Source: Anopheles merus (lineage: Eukaryota > Arthropoda > Insecta > Diptera > Culicidae). From it: a DNA stretch of 64,000 nucleotides. Position 1 is the first letter of the stretch, and the number at the start of each line of letters is the position of its first letter. The notes beneath the pieces are model-generated. The model was not told the origin of the DNA. It ran no database searches and worked only from the letters and a program-made list of their open reading frames with translations. Both the position numbers and the translations under genes were made by a program. Location: assembly GCF_017562075.2 (NCBI RefSeq), contig NC_054084.1, forward strand, positions 5,745,501 through 5,809,500, read 5' to 3'. Positions 51,690 to 64,000 of the stretch are shown piece after piece.

Positions 51690-54600
51690 ACTTAATTATT
51701 CACGATTATTTACTTTACCCGGCGGGATTACAATGTTGCCATCAGAGGTGTGCATAGTGGAATGATCTCCCACTTTTTTGTGTGCATTTTACTCTCTGTT
51801 TTGCCACAGTTGCAGACCGCTACTCGTGTTGCATTTACACCATTCCCCTCAAAGCAGCCGCTAAAGTTCATTGACAGTGCAATTCTTGGTCGGTGCTTTC
51901 ATGTGACGATACGAAGTAATGATCACTTACAAACAAGTCGTGACCAAAATATCTTAAACTGAAGTCATGCATAGTTCAATTAGATCATGAACAGAAACAG
52001 CCCCTTTTATGGTGCAAACGGTTGAATGTTGTGCATTATGAGCACATTCCAATCAATCCTACTTATTTTGTAATAATCAGCATCTACTTTACTCCTGCTT
52101 ATACACACATGTATACATGATCACGTGAGGTTAGGCTTAATTTCCGACAGCCCTTACCTACTTTCTACCGCCATGAAGTAACCATCACAGTAAAAGCGCA
52201 CGCCATAAGCACCACCACCAGGCGAACGTAACCTCCAAAATATCTTAACGCCTTGGGTCAAGCCAACTTCACCCGGCGGGGGAGGCCATTGCTCCAGTTT
52301 ACGGCATAGTGTGTAAGACCATTTCGTAAAACGTAAAACACCATCTTCTCCGGGCGGTAAAGCGCAACTCACGCCCCGCGAGCGGAAACTACCTCTTCCA
52401 AAACATAATGCTCTTTCCGACGCCTCACACAGACCCGGCATCAACTTCGCGAAGAAGTCTCATTGGCGCGCCTGAGCGATTTTACAAACCTTGGCCTCGC
52501 CTAGACAATCGAGCTGTTCGAGCTATGGCGTGGCCGCGTACGTCGATTATCGTATCGCTGCTAATCACTGCTATTTCGACTGATGAGCCTCCGCATTGCA
52601 ATAGGTGGGCTTTTCTCGCTCTTGCGTTTTCCAACTCCAACATTTAGTTCGAACAGTTCAATCAAGTTGCCGGCTGGCAGACAAGGACGAGGCAGGAAAT
52701 TCGACGGCAACAGGCGGAACCCATCCACTAACCTAGATTCTAACCTCAACCTACAAAAAACAAACACTCTCGTAGCAAAGCTAGCCGTGCTTACTTTTAT
52801 TAGCCATCGGCGGTGCTCTTCGCAGCACACGAACAGCCAATCGATCGAGCGAGAGCTGTAAAAACCGTCTTCAAGCGTCTAATCGAACGGTTATATCCCT
52901 CGCAGCGACACGTTCTGAAGAGACTAGACTCATTTAGTCTTAAAATATAATCAGCCCAACACACGTAATTGAAAGGCGGGCCTCAGACATCCAAGTGACA
53001 TCATCCGTGAGCCCTTTTCGCACAGCGACGGAGCTCAAATCCCGGGCTCTTGAGGCGTGAAAGCCAACCAACCCCCGTTTAGTTCCACCTGGTCCCAGTA
53101 ACGATATCAGTAATTAATTACTTCCACCCTCGGTAAAACAATTGCATTGTTCTAGAAGCCCGGTACACAACTAACACAGAACGTCACCTCACTGCACCGT
53201 GGATCGAACAGCTGAATAATGCACCGGTGTTGGTGGTCTTTTGGACAACGTTTCGCTGATTCCTCCACCAATCCATGGGAAGGCGCGTCTCGTTCATTGA
53301 GTGAATTCTTCGCATAGCCGCGCCGTGCATCGTTACAGCGGAAGCGATCTATGCACACCTTCTAGTATCAGCTGATAGTTTACCGTTAACAGAGGTTCAT
53401 CGGTGCATGATGTAATTGCAGCAAGAACGGCTTGAGCACTCAGTGCACACGATCGGCACTTGCAAAAACACTTCAAAGATTAAGCAGCAAAACAGGGTTG
53501 AGAAGCGATATGAAATTAAAGCTCTTTACGCTCCTTACGATAACATTCTTCCGAGCTGAAACAAGACCCGCTAAATCAACTCACACTCCCATCGCCCCTG
53601 CGTGTGGACGATTTATTCCTGTCGAAAAGATTTATGTAATTAATCTCGCACCATCGGTAACTGCAATGCAGCACTGTAATCACTCCTTCTCTCACGCTAC
53701 TTTCACCCAATTTGGCTTTTGCCAAAATTGTTCCACTGTCCGAGAACGAAGTGCGCCACAACAATTTGGTGTCTGCCTAAAGTGGAAGAGGAAAAACCAA
53801 AATGAATGCGAAAAAATGCACCGCGGGGTGCACGCGGTCCGCTCGCGTTCACTTCTGGAGTGACCAGTTGTTCTTATCACGTGGCCTCCATCGGACGGTA
53901 GTAGTTCGATGGGAGCACGAGAGATATGCATTCCCTCCAAATTGCAGGCCGAGGAATTTCTCTTTCACCGAATGCCTCCCAGAAATTGAGGCGGGAGTCG
54001 TAATAAAAGGAACCTGTTGCTCCAAAACCAACAGCTGAATTGCTTTGCAGATATATCAATAGGTATACTTCAGCAGGTTGGTGGCAATAAGGTTAACGAC
54101 GGTCATGGAAACTGCAGCAAGAAGTGAAGGTTAAAGGTTCGAGGTGAACTACATTATTTTTATTGAATTATTGCTACAGTTTATCGCTCATATTATTTAT
54201 ATGAGTTTCTACTATAAACCCCTTGTTCTTCACTCTCCATTAGGCACGTGTTACTATGATACATTCGATGCTGTGACCCGGACACGTAATGAGAACAGGC
54301 CAACAAAGCAATCAACCAGAAAGGGAGCGCGCACACTGAAAGCAAAACTAAGCTCTCATCCTGCACAATGCAACATGCAGCATGTTTAAAGCTTCGCTTA
54401 GGGCAAATCCCATGACATAATTTTGTGGCGCGAAGACCTAAATAAACCATCCAACATGCTTCGTCGTCAGTAGGGTAATAGAAAAGTAAACATGATTGAT
54501 TAGCATCTTCCATTGCACATAGTTCATCAGCATGCACATGCAAAACAAATGCAACTAGTTCTGTACTACCGTCATCCGCTACCCGGTTTTACTTTTTCCC

Positions 54601-57577
54601 ATCGCATCGCCGAAGAAAGTTGACTGCAACAGAACTCTTACATCGAGGTTCCATAACGTAGATACGGAACATCTTCCCGTACAAAGAAAGAAGATCATCG
54701 TATGCTAATAACTGGAGCAAGCGCTGAAACACAAACACAACGAGCCAAACGCTCTGCAACAGCCGGGAGATCCATCAACGGGCCACTCGTAATGCATTTG
54801 CCTAACCATAATTATGATGTCGAGCATGTTTGAAAGCGAACGACGCAACGACGCTGCAGGTTGGATGCCGTTGCGTGCAGTTCGGAGCGCGAGAAAAACC
54901 CATAGCCCGAGTGGGAGTGCTGTGCATTGCTTCTTCGTGGCGGGAAAATATATTCCTACTTCCCCGCACCGATAGGAGGAAAACCGGAGCAGTCAATCGT
55001 TATGCTAGTTAGTATGAAACATGCTGCGTGCACTTGCGTAAGTATGTTTGTACAATAAAGGCGCTTCCTTGGAGTTTCATGCGCTTACATCTTCATCAGC
55101 GATGATGTCGGGGTACCGAACAACCTAGATGTTTTAAATATAAGACCACGGCACTGTGTTCTAGTTTCCAAATTACCAAACGACCTGCATGGCCTCACTT
55201 CCTGGTACAAAACTGTGCGATCAGAAAACCTTGTTCTTAGTGCAGCATTGATCGAAAGGCCATACGAATTTTCCACAGAATAAATTCAAAAACTCCACTC
55301 GTCTGTAAAATTACAAACTCGACTTAAATTGAAATCAATTTCCCCTTGTACCAACAAGCTATAATTGATAGCATTAATACCGTACAACGCTCGGTTCGCC
55401 CATTAAAGCAGCCAGGCCTTCGGCGAGCTCAAAGCGGCTTTACAAAACACATCCAATAATGATCGGAAAGCCCACGCCCACGGTTCTTAAACAAAAAACA
55501 ACAACACAAAACCATCACTCTAATGAATCGAATCACAAATGATTCCGAGCCTAATCCAATAAAGCAAACCGGCACCGGCAAACCGTGACCATATTAAATT
55601 GTGCTGGCGACATACGCGACACGCGAATTTTGCACCGTTTTTCCAGCGGCAACAACGTCAACAGTCAATTTGTTCCACCGAGCGAAGGACTCTCGGGCCC
55701 TGAGGTTCCACACATTGCCGGTGCGTTAACCTCTCGCCGTTATGCTACAGTTATGGCCTCGAGAAGTTTTGCACTACTAATGAGCACACATTTGGCTTTC
55801 ACGATTGGAAAAAGTTCCAGCCCTACACCGCGCGCGCGTCTAGAACCTTTAAAGCACGTGCTGTTCCGGGCGCCGGTAAAGAAAATCGATATTTTCATTT
55901 TATGCTGCTGCCTCTGCCTGCCTAGGTTAGTTTTGTTTGCTTAACGACCCCGGCCCTACATTACATTTGTTTCGTGCCACAGCCGGCAACTCCTTGCTCC
56001 ATTCTTGTTGGGGAGTTCCTCCCAGACAAAACATTGTGACGTCATTGCACAGTGCGCCAGTTTTATACCCCTTTTCCGAAGGTCGAAAAAACACGCCATG
56101 ATTCGGGCGGTAAATGTCAAACGAGGAGGGGAAAAGCGTAAATCTCACACACAATTGCAAGTAAACATTCAACAAACACGTTATCATATGATGATGCGCA
56201 CATGCGCAAAGCATTGCCAAAATGCGGAAAACAGCACCAATTTCCTTCTCGATTGACCTTGAAAAGTGCTCGAATGGAGGGGAAAAGCACTCGGAACAGT
56301 GCTCGAACCAACGTACACGAGAGTCAATTAAGACATAAAATGATTGGGTGTAAAACGGAAAGTTATGATCTTGGCGGACAGTTTCCATTGCGCTTTTCAC
56401 GACCAGCGCACACCAGGTACGCCCACCTGTTTGGTGATTGGGGAGAAAAGTTCTCCCCCGTTCTCGCAACCTGCCTCATTTGGGTTTATTTTAACGGACA
56501 AATCTGATTAAATCAAGAATCGGATTGTACGCACTCCCAACGTCACGATTCACACACCCACTCACCTCATCACACGTGTGTGCATGTCATCCCATTCCTA
56601 ACGGTGATACACACACGATCGGGCGTGACTTTCTCCCCCAATTGTTGTTGGGGAGACCGGGTTGTGATGATGCTTTTTTTTTCTTCCTGCTCAGTGAAAG
56701 CACCTCATCAATCACACTGCACACGCATCCCCGCTGCTCATGACCCCGTACGTTCACCTTTCGAGCATTGATTTCTGTTTATTGTTTATTCTAGACGCAC
56801 TCTCTCGCTCACTCTAGCAGAAGGTGAAGTTTGAAGTTTAAACATAATACGATTGGGGAACGACGGTAAGCATTCCTGACACCCAAATCCTGCCACGGTC
56901 TACTGGCAAGGTACATCTTATTTTTGTTTTGATTTTCCCGCATGGGCCATGCCTCCGGAAAGCATCGCTTCGATTTCAAGGGCTCTCCGGGGTCGTGAAT
57001 CGTGACACTGCTCACGTATCGGTATCATGCCGGATCATGATGGCAAGATGGTAGGGTGGATATAGTGGAGCATGCGGTCCACAGCTTGCCGCCCCAACGA
57101 GTCACGAGTCGTCCGCTAAGTGGCCACTTAAGAATCACAGGTTTCATACATCTCTCTGTGTTTCTCCCCCAAGTACACGCGATTTCAAGTGCACTTGCGC
57201 ACGGGCTTTGTTTGTGGACGCGTGTGCGCACGTACGCAATCAACAATCAGAGCTCGTGGATTGCATCTTGATGGCCAGTTGTGGGGGGCACGGCGATCGA
57301 ATACAATTGCATCAACTGCGACAGGAGATTTCCGGTACCCGGTAATAGGAAGTTCCAAAAACACCAGACCCAAAATAAAAACCAAAATCGGGTTAAATTG
57401 TTAAACCAAAAACATAAATCTACCGTACGCACAAACACGAAACAAAAAATTCAGACTACCGCGTCGGCACCGAAAAACAATCGCCCTCATGGCTACGACC
57501 TGCCGGTAGTGTGTCAAAGGCGAATAAATTACGCGCCTCGTTGCACTCTTTTTAACTGAATGTGCAAAACGTAGTGT

Positions 57578-57601
57578 TGCTGCTGCTGCTGCTGCTGCTG
57601 C
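57578..57601. repeat. (TGC)8 trinucleotide tract
   Basis: Eight perfect TGC units (CAG type on the minus strand). It encodes poly-Gln in one minus-strand frame, but that frame shows no other sign of being a gene. Confidence 0.97.
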
Positions 57602-60228
57602 GAGGGCTTTAATTCGGTGCCAACAAAATATCCACCTGAGGCATTGGGTGATTTTAGTGCTTTTAGTGCAGTTTTTTGTTTACACCAAAGAGCGGGACGT
57701 GGACCAACGAGGGACGTGGAAGTGAAAAAAGGGGACGGCATTATACAATGCACCTTAAATTTGCAACATTTTTACACAAGTAGCACAAGAAAAGCTTAAA
57801 GGTTAAAGTCAACATCAGCGGCGGGGAAAACAATCAGCTCTCAACGCATCACTCTTTTAATCAGATTTCATAAAAAGCTCGTGCAAATTTTTTTTCTGTT
57901 GAAATTTCAAATGTTATGCTTCGAAAAAATACTAAATTATTAAATTGAGCTTTAAACGACGTTCGTCAATACAAACAGCAACCACGTGTACGTCTCGTTG
58001 CTCCGGACCATGACGAATTATTTCATTTTTATCGACAACAGTCCCCGAAGCTCTCATGTCCACTTACTTACTGTCTGACGTATTCGACCTGTGTGACGGA
58101 GCTCGAGCATGCTTCCGCCACTAGCAGAGCGATGGTGTGTGAAGCGTGTTTTACGTTTTGTTGATTTACGACACACACAAATCTTTCAGCTCTTGTTTCA
58201 GGTTGGAAATAGTGCCGTTTCTATGACAAATGGTGCAATTTAAGTGCATCAGCAGCAGGTATTATGTGTGACAAAACTCGATAGAAAAAAGCTGACTCAA
58301 GCAGTATATAGCTCTAAGACCACTGGTGATCACCAACACTTCATGTCTATGTACCATGTCCCGGAAGTATTTTACTGACAGTTTTACATTCTACCGTAAT
58401 TGATAGAACACAACAGAGTGGAGGACTGGCACTTGCTTTTAGCCTCAAATTTCCGCAAAAAAAAAACAATGTATTTAATTGACTGACAGGGAATAAAACA
58501 AGATGAACGGTTCACTTCGCTATTGCTTTTGCTAAAATTAAGTTTGATGAAACAATGGTAAAGTTGGATCCGTTGGTAAGGTAGTTCGGTTGCGAAACAC
58601 CCCATCGCACACGTTGCAAACTTCGATCGAGCGCTACATTTTAATTACAATTTTTATTTGAAAACAAGGTCTTCCTTCTCTAATCCCTAAGCGATTACAT
58701 CTAGCGTAGTTTCTAGCCTACCGAGCTCATCGATCAATAGTGGCACTCAAAACTGGATCTTGTGATGTCTTGTTGGGCTACCGATTCCCCTACCGGTCCT
58801 GAGGGGGAGAGGTACACCCTTGAACAGGCAGCAAACTCCGTATCTACACACGGAAAGCAAATGAAGATGCCCTGCGGAAAATGGATAGAAATACCACTAG
58901 CCGATGACAGCTAACATGCCACCACACACGGTTCCCGATACGAATCGCTGGATCGGAAACCGATCAGATGAGCTTTCCGCAGGTTAGCACAGCAGCAAAC
59001 TGTAGTTGAAATCTCACAACCGACACCTTAGCTTAGTTGTGGCAGGTCCGAGTCTCTTGTTTTATTTTCTCCATCTCTCTATCTCTTTCTGTTTGTTGAG
59101 GTGCTTTTAAGAGACACTAGTCAACACGGGTAGATGCGTCCAATGATCCGATGATAAGATCTACATACGATCAACAGCACCACTCGTCGATAAATCAACC
59201 TTGATCGGTGGTACTGCTGCTCCCTCCCCCAAAAGCTGCAAAGGTGATGCCCCGTTCCCTTTGCGGTACATTCAAACATCCGAGATCATCCCGGCTCTAA
59301 ACGAGCTCGCTGGGTCAGTCGGTTGATTGGGACATGCAAATGCAAACTGCTGTGTAGCAGAGCGCAGAGCGAGTGTCTCCACTTTTCCACTCGGTAATTG
59401 CCCTGAACGGTGTAAGACGGTGGCGAGTGAGCTGTGTGCCTTCGGGACAACCTCGACCTAGACGTCGGGGCGACTTATCGTCAGACCAGGGCCGGGAATG
59501 CGCCGTAAACACACGCGTACATGCTCATTCGTCATGCCGCGTCATTCCGTCGAGTCACAGCGCTTCAGTCGCACGCGGCTTTGACATTGATTTATAAATT
59601 GCATTTACCGAAAGGCCGCCGGCTATCTTCGGGACAGGCCGGGGCACAAACAAGTGCGCTACTGTAGTTACTCCGGTGGACGCACTCCTCCAGGAACTCC
59701 ACTCCAAGAAGCTCCATCCAAGAAAAAGCTTCGGCACACCAGTGCAAAGCCTTTCGTTTGCAGCCTTTCTGGAGGGGCGACTCCACTCTCACTCTTGTTG
59801 TGTTTTTGTTGGACCACAGAGGAAAAGTCCACTTTCTTCCAGTGAAATAATGCACAAACACACCCGGCTGGATCACTCCCCGCACTTGGAGAACTCATCT
59901 AAATCGCACAGATCATGGTAAAGGGCCTTTTTTACCCAAACAAACCCAACTGCCATTCACCTGGTCGAAGCAAAGTGAAGCAGAGTTTCGTTTTCAACCA
60001 GCCTGAACATCTCCTGATGATCCAAACACACACACAGACACACAAGCAGATGCCTATAGGCGTCGGAAACGAAATCCGATATACGATGACACCCTGCTGC
60101 GAGTGCGGCAGTAATTAAGTGCGGTTAAATCAAAACTCGCTGCCTCTCCGGGTGAGGGCCGCTTTTTCAAGCAAAAGAGGGCACAAAAAAGGTTGTTATT
60201 TTCGGTACAAAAGATCTCCAGCAAGCAG

Positions 60229-60244
60229 ACACACACACACACAC
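60229..60244. repeat. (AC)8 tract
   Basis: Perfect AC repeat of 16 bases. Confidence 0.95.
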
Positions 60245-63200
60245 GGGCGCGAATGGCGCGGATAGGGAAAGTCAATTAAAAGCTGTTACCTTCACCTTCG
60301 CCTTCGCGGTAGCAGCACTGTGTGTCACACACACCCGACCGGCTAATCTGCCGGCAAACTGCTGAGAATTGACGCCCGATATGGCAACCGACAGCTTGGA
60401 CCACGTGCACCACCCCAACACCGGGGAACACACATCGATTGGTACCAGCAGCTTGAGCGATCGGTTTCGAATTACCCGCGTCAGAGTGGACATGTCAATG
60501 AGCCGGTGAGTACGTGCTATTGTCAAAACAGCAACAAGAGCAGGCGGATCAGCTTACGATCGCATTTGCTTCGTGTTTTAAATCAATCTTTAACCTACTT
60601 TAGCGCCTCCCAAGCATGTCCCAAACCAAGTGAAGTTTCGGTCCGTTATAACTTTTTGTTGCATTTGCGCGCAATGAAAGTTTAGAGAAAATAAAGCTGG
60701 ACCCACAAAAACTATAAATCTTCTCGACCATCCAGGCAACATCGCTCGCGCGAAAATGTGTAATTAGAGTCCAAGAGCGCGCGTTTTGCGCGTTGTTGTT
60801 TTGTGCATCAGTTTTACTAACACGCAGCCATTACTTTTGGGGCAGTTAATCAGTATTTCCTCCCTGCACTGCTGCCTTTGGGTTTCACTTTCGCCCCAAC
60901 ACACACATCCGCCAAAATGAACGACTTTTTTATTTGTTCCTGTTTTTGTTTTCCATCTTTCTTTAATGATAAATTGGCCAACCTGACTGTCTCACCGAGC
61001 ATCAAGGCATGTTCCAATGTACACCAAACACCAAAAAAATAACGCATGTAAAAGTAACAATACACCCACCACACGCACAGCAAACAACATACCTGGCACG
61101 GCAAATGCGAAATTAAACGGGCAAAAACAGGGATTAGCAAATGGCCTTTTTCCACCCCGGAAGATGAACGCTGCTCATTTTGGGGGAGCTTCCGTTTCGT
61201 TTCTTCGACATGGGTGGAGAGTGGGGGAGGGGTCATTTGGAGGCGGTTTGGTGGCAACACGAATGCAGTTTGGTTGTTTGATGATGGTGAGCAAAGAGCA
61301 AACAAGAAATGCTACAGAATGGTCACCTGGCGATGCGAGCGTTGATCAAACCGTGCGATGGATGTGGTGCAACAACAAGTATTTCCTCTTTCGCAACATC
61401 ATCCGTTTGCGGAAAGCAGCCGTTTTCTTTTCTATTGTTTTAAATCGTGCGGAAAGAAGCTCATTAGTCAGGTGAAGATCGAAGCCAGTAGCCCAAGAAG
61501 ATGAAGATTATTAAAAACAGCAGTCAATCGACACGCGTACATTTGTAGTTTAAACATTAAATGGACAGTAAAATAAACTTTTATTCGCTTTAAAGATTCG
61601 ACATCATTAAGCAATATTAAATATACTGTACTCTTTCAATCAGTGTTGTACATTTGGTAATACAAACCACAGCGCAGGCCTCGCACACCTTTTTCTACAG
61701 ATTTGTTTACGCTTTACGCAACCTCTTTTCTCGCCCTCTCGCGGGAACATTCTTGCAGAACCATTGGCCCATTGCCAAGCGGTACAGCATACAAACTGAT
61801 CCCAACGAACAGTCGTACGGTATTTTCATATTTGTGTGCTCGCACATGTTTATTTCTGTTTTTTTGCACATTCATAAAACCATGCAAAACACGTTACCCG
61901 CCCCGACGAAGAACTTGTTCTCGGAGCCTTTTCCCACTGCCGGAATGCACATCATCAATGGATGCATTCCCTGTGCCTCTTGTTCCCCCTTCCAAAGCAC
62001 AACATTCTGCACATTCTTTCCACCCCCCTACTGTGCGTTGGATGTGGCGATGCAGTTCGTGGAAGAACCGGTCCTTCCTATAACACGCTTTACGAGCATC
62101 GACTTCCTGCTGCAGGTGCTGTGGTGCCGGGAAGATTTTATTCGCCACATATATACAACATAATATGCTCACATGCACCGTAAGCATCCCCGGAGCCGGA
62201 CAACACCGGTGCGCGATGCATGCAAAAGTGGCTCAAGGTAGAAGATGCTTCCTGTAATCAGTACGGGGGTAGGGCGGAGCGGAAAGACTCTCGGCGGCCG
62301 TGAACTACTCGCAGCAACGCCCGGGCAGGGGGATGAAACCGTTCCAGGAAATTAACGGTAGAACAAACCGTTGTTGACAGCATTATCAGCAATCGGGAAG
62401 AGGATGCCAGAGTTTCACCCCAAAAGTGGACAGCTCAAGCAAATCATCCCGCTCGATATTAAAATTTCACTCCACATCAAGCCGTGACCCTTGAAAATCT
62501 TTCACAGCCAGAAGTCCGCAGCGCAGTATGGGGATATGCATCTAGCGGAACATACACAACATTGGAAAGTCATGTTCAAAACAATAGTACCAGTACCACA
62601 CACACATACACACACTGGTAATAGAACAGAACGCAAAGAACGGCGAACAGTGGCCCCCTCTCTCGGTTAAGCATGTTACGCTTTGATGAACGCTTAGAGC
62701 ATGCCGCCGCGCACCGGAAAGCAGCCGGTGCCCTTTTACAGAGGGAAAAATGCACTCAAACCGTTTCAATAAAACGGTGGCACAACAGGAACTATGGGCA
62801 GCCGGTTATAAGGCGCCCAACCAACCTCCACTCGACAGGGAAAAAGGTGAATGTACCATGGGATTTTGCTTGAAACGATATCGTTTGCATTCAAAAATCA
62901 AGCAGCGTGTTCTGCCAGGTCGCTGGTTCCGTGAAAAAGACATAAATGTTGATCAACTTTTTGTACATTTCCATCATGTTTGAGAAGAAGCTAGGAATTT
63001 GATACGTTTATTTCCCAAAACAGACATTTATTTCCGTTCTGTTACGTACGAAACCCGTGATGTTCCTCTGCGAAAACGAATTTCTGACGCGATGTTAATT
63101 AAAATGAATCAAAATACAACTTCCCATGTTCCTGTTGATGTTTGACGCGTCATAACTATTATTGCCTGCTCGAACAGCGTCCGCCTTTGTATGCAGCCGA

Positions 63201-64000
63201 AAGACAGAAAGCTTTGCCGTTCACAAATATTAAAAATGGTATTCTTTACTTTCCTAAATCCATAAATCATCCCATTCCTCCATTAACAAGGGTGTACAAG
63301 GGTGGCTTGAACTTCACGGGGAAGGTAAAAAATGTAACATGAATTGAGTGCTTCTTGCCGTTGTCTCAGCGCAAGTGAAAACGAAAATAAAAACACTCAA
63401 AACACACCCACGATTACGGTAATTTAATTACAACATTTTCATCACCCATCAACAACGAGGGGGAGGACAGTTACAAGAGACCCAAACGGGAAGCAAAAGG
63501 GATGACATCTTCCCAAATGTGGTTTTAATGTTTCTCTCGAAACTGTCGCCATAAAAACTAACGACCAGAAAACTAACTTCACTTAGAGCTCTTACAACCG
63601 GGAAAAATCATTTCCGAAAGCAACAAGAAAAAATGCTCCCCCCGCGATAAACTCAGCCAAACAAACAAGTATCTACACACCCGCCGGTGGATACTATTTA
63701 TCCACCCTTGCACCCCACCGTAACAGTCGCATCCCTCGCAAGGCCATTTTTCTTTTGCGCGGGAAAGCTACCTTTGGCTATGAGCCAAGCGGAGGGGGGA
63801 AGGTCGAACAGAAAAACAACTTTCAACGAAAGTGAAACAGCAAAGTGCGCACGATCGCACGACGCTGCAGAAAAAGGTGAGCGAGCAGCACCCACCTGCG
63901 CGCCACCATTAGTCACAGAAGCCTCCATTAACATGCTTCCCTCCGCCCAAAAAAAACTCCTCACCGTAACACGGGGGAGCTTCTCCAACGACCCTCACAC

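Larger units (their letters stand above)
45000..64000. other. distal upstream region: no confident gene
   Basis: The region contains promoter-like motif clusters on the minus strand (45170-45250 and 49720-49731), faint retroelement-like minus-strand ORF remnants (47640-47802 and 49030-49311), GT/CA tracts (46203-46224, 60229-60244) and an eight-unit TGC tract (57578-57601). The stretch 57800-59300 has almost no open frames. Frames of 150-180 codons (for example minus 55927-56469 and plus 61654-62163) show no recognisable domains and are best treated as chance. Confidence 0.55.

Noticed and set aside
55927..56469. 180-codon minus-strand frame
   Set aside because: Rich in Cys, His and Phe with no known motif, no splice support, and overlapping frames of similar quality on the other strand.
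61654..62163. 169-codon plus-strand frame
   Set aside because: Composition is Phe/Cys/His-rich with no domain, and another plus-strand frame overlaps it with a similar length.

Overview
The window looks like euchromatic DNA from an insect, most likely a mosquito and probably Anopheles. It has moderate GC, very long introns, many short CA/GT, CAG and polyA/T tracts, and no bacterial-style gene packing. Species-level assignment is an inference.

The one gene I can support firmly is on the minus strand: the ortholog of spire (spir), the actin nucleator that works with the formin Cappuccino in oocytes. Four consecutive coding exons are present, read from high to low coordinates: 29126-29009, 21559-21354, 8350-8156 and 242-112. 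Their junction phases agree (0/1, 1/0, 0/0, 0/2), every splice site is canonical GT-AG, and the joined product of about 217 codons covers the KIND domain from its middle to its end plus the start of the first WH2 actin-binding motif. The next acceptor lies exactly at the window edge (bases 1-3), so the rest of the WH2 array and the C-terminal half lie beyond base 1. The exon or exons encoding the N-terminus and the first part of KIND were not found between 29127 and 64000. They are either beyond the window or not recognisable by eye.

Layout: 1-111 short intron; 112-242 exon (KIND end and WH2 start); 243-8155 intron of 7.9 kb with the largest microsatellite (46 CA units at 3396-3487) and a plus-strand leader-like tract; 8156-8350 exon (central KIND); 8351-21353 intron of 13.0 kb; 21354-21559 exon (acidic KIND insert); 21560-29008 intron of 7.4 kb; 29009-29126 exon; 29127-64000, about 35 kb upstream of the first visible exon. 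That last part holds simple repeats, a few promoter-like motif clusters and faint retroelement-like ORF remnants near 46.5-49.3 kb, but no gene I can name.

Most open reading frames in the window look like chance ORFs in intronic DNA. No tRNA, rRNA, CRISPR array, intact transposon or confident second gene was seen. No novel system is evident. The observations most worth checking are the missing first KIND exon, the decayed RNase H-like and integrase-like ORFs, a possible plus-strand nested transcript around 2.78-9.57 kb, and minus-strand promoter-like clusters at 45.2 and 49.7 kb.
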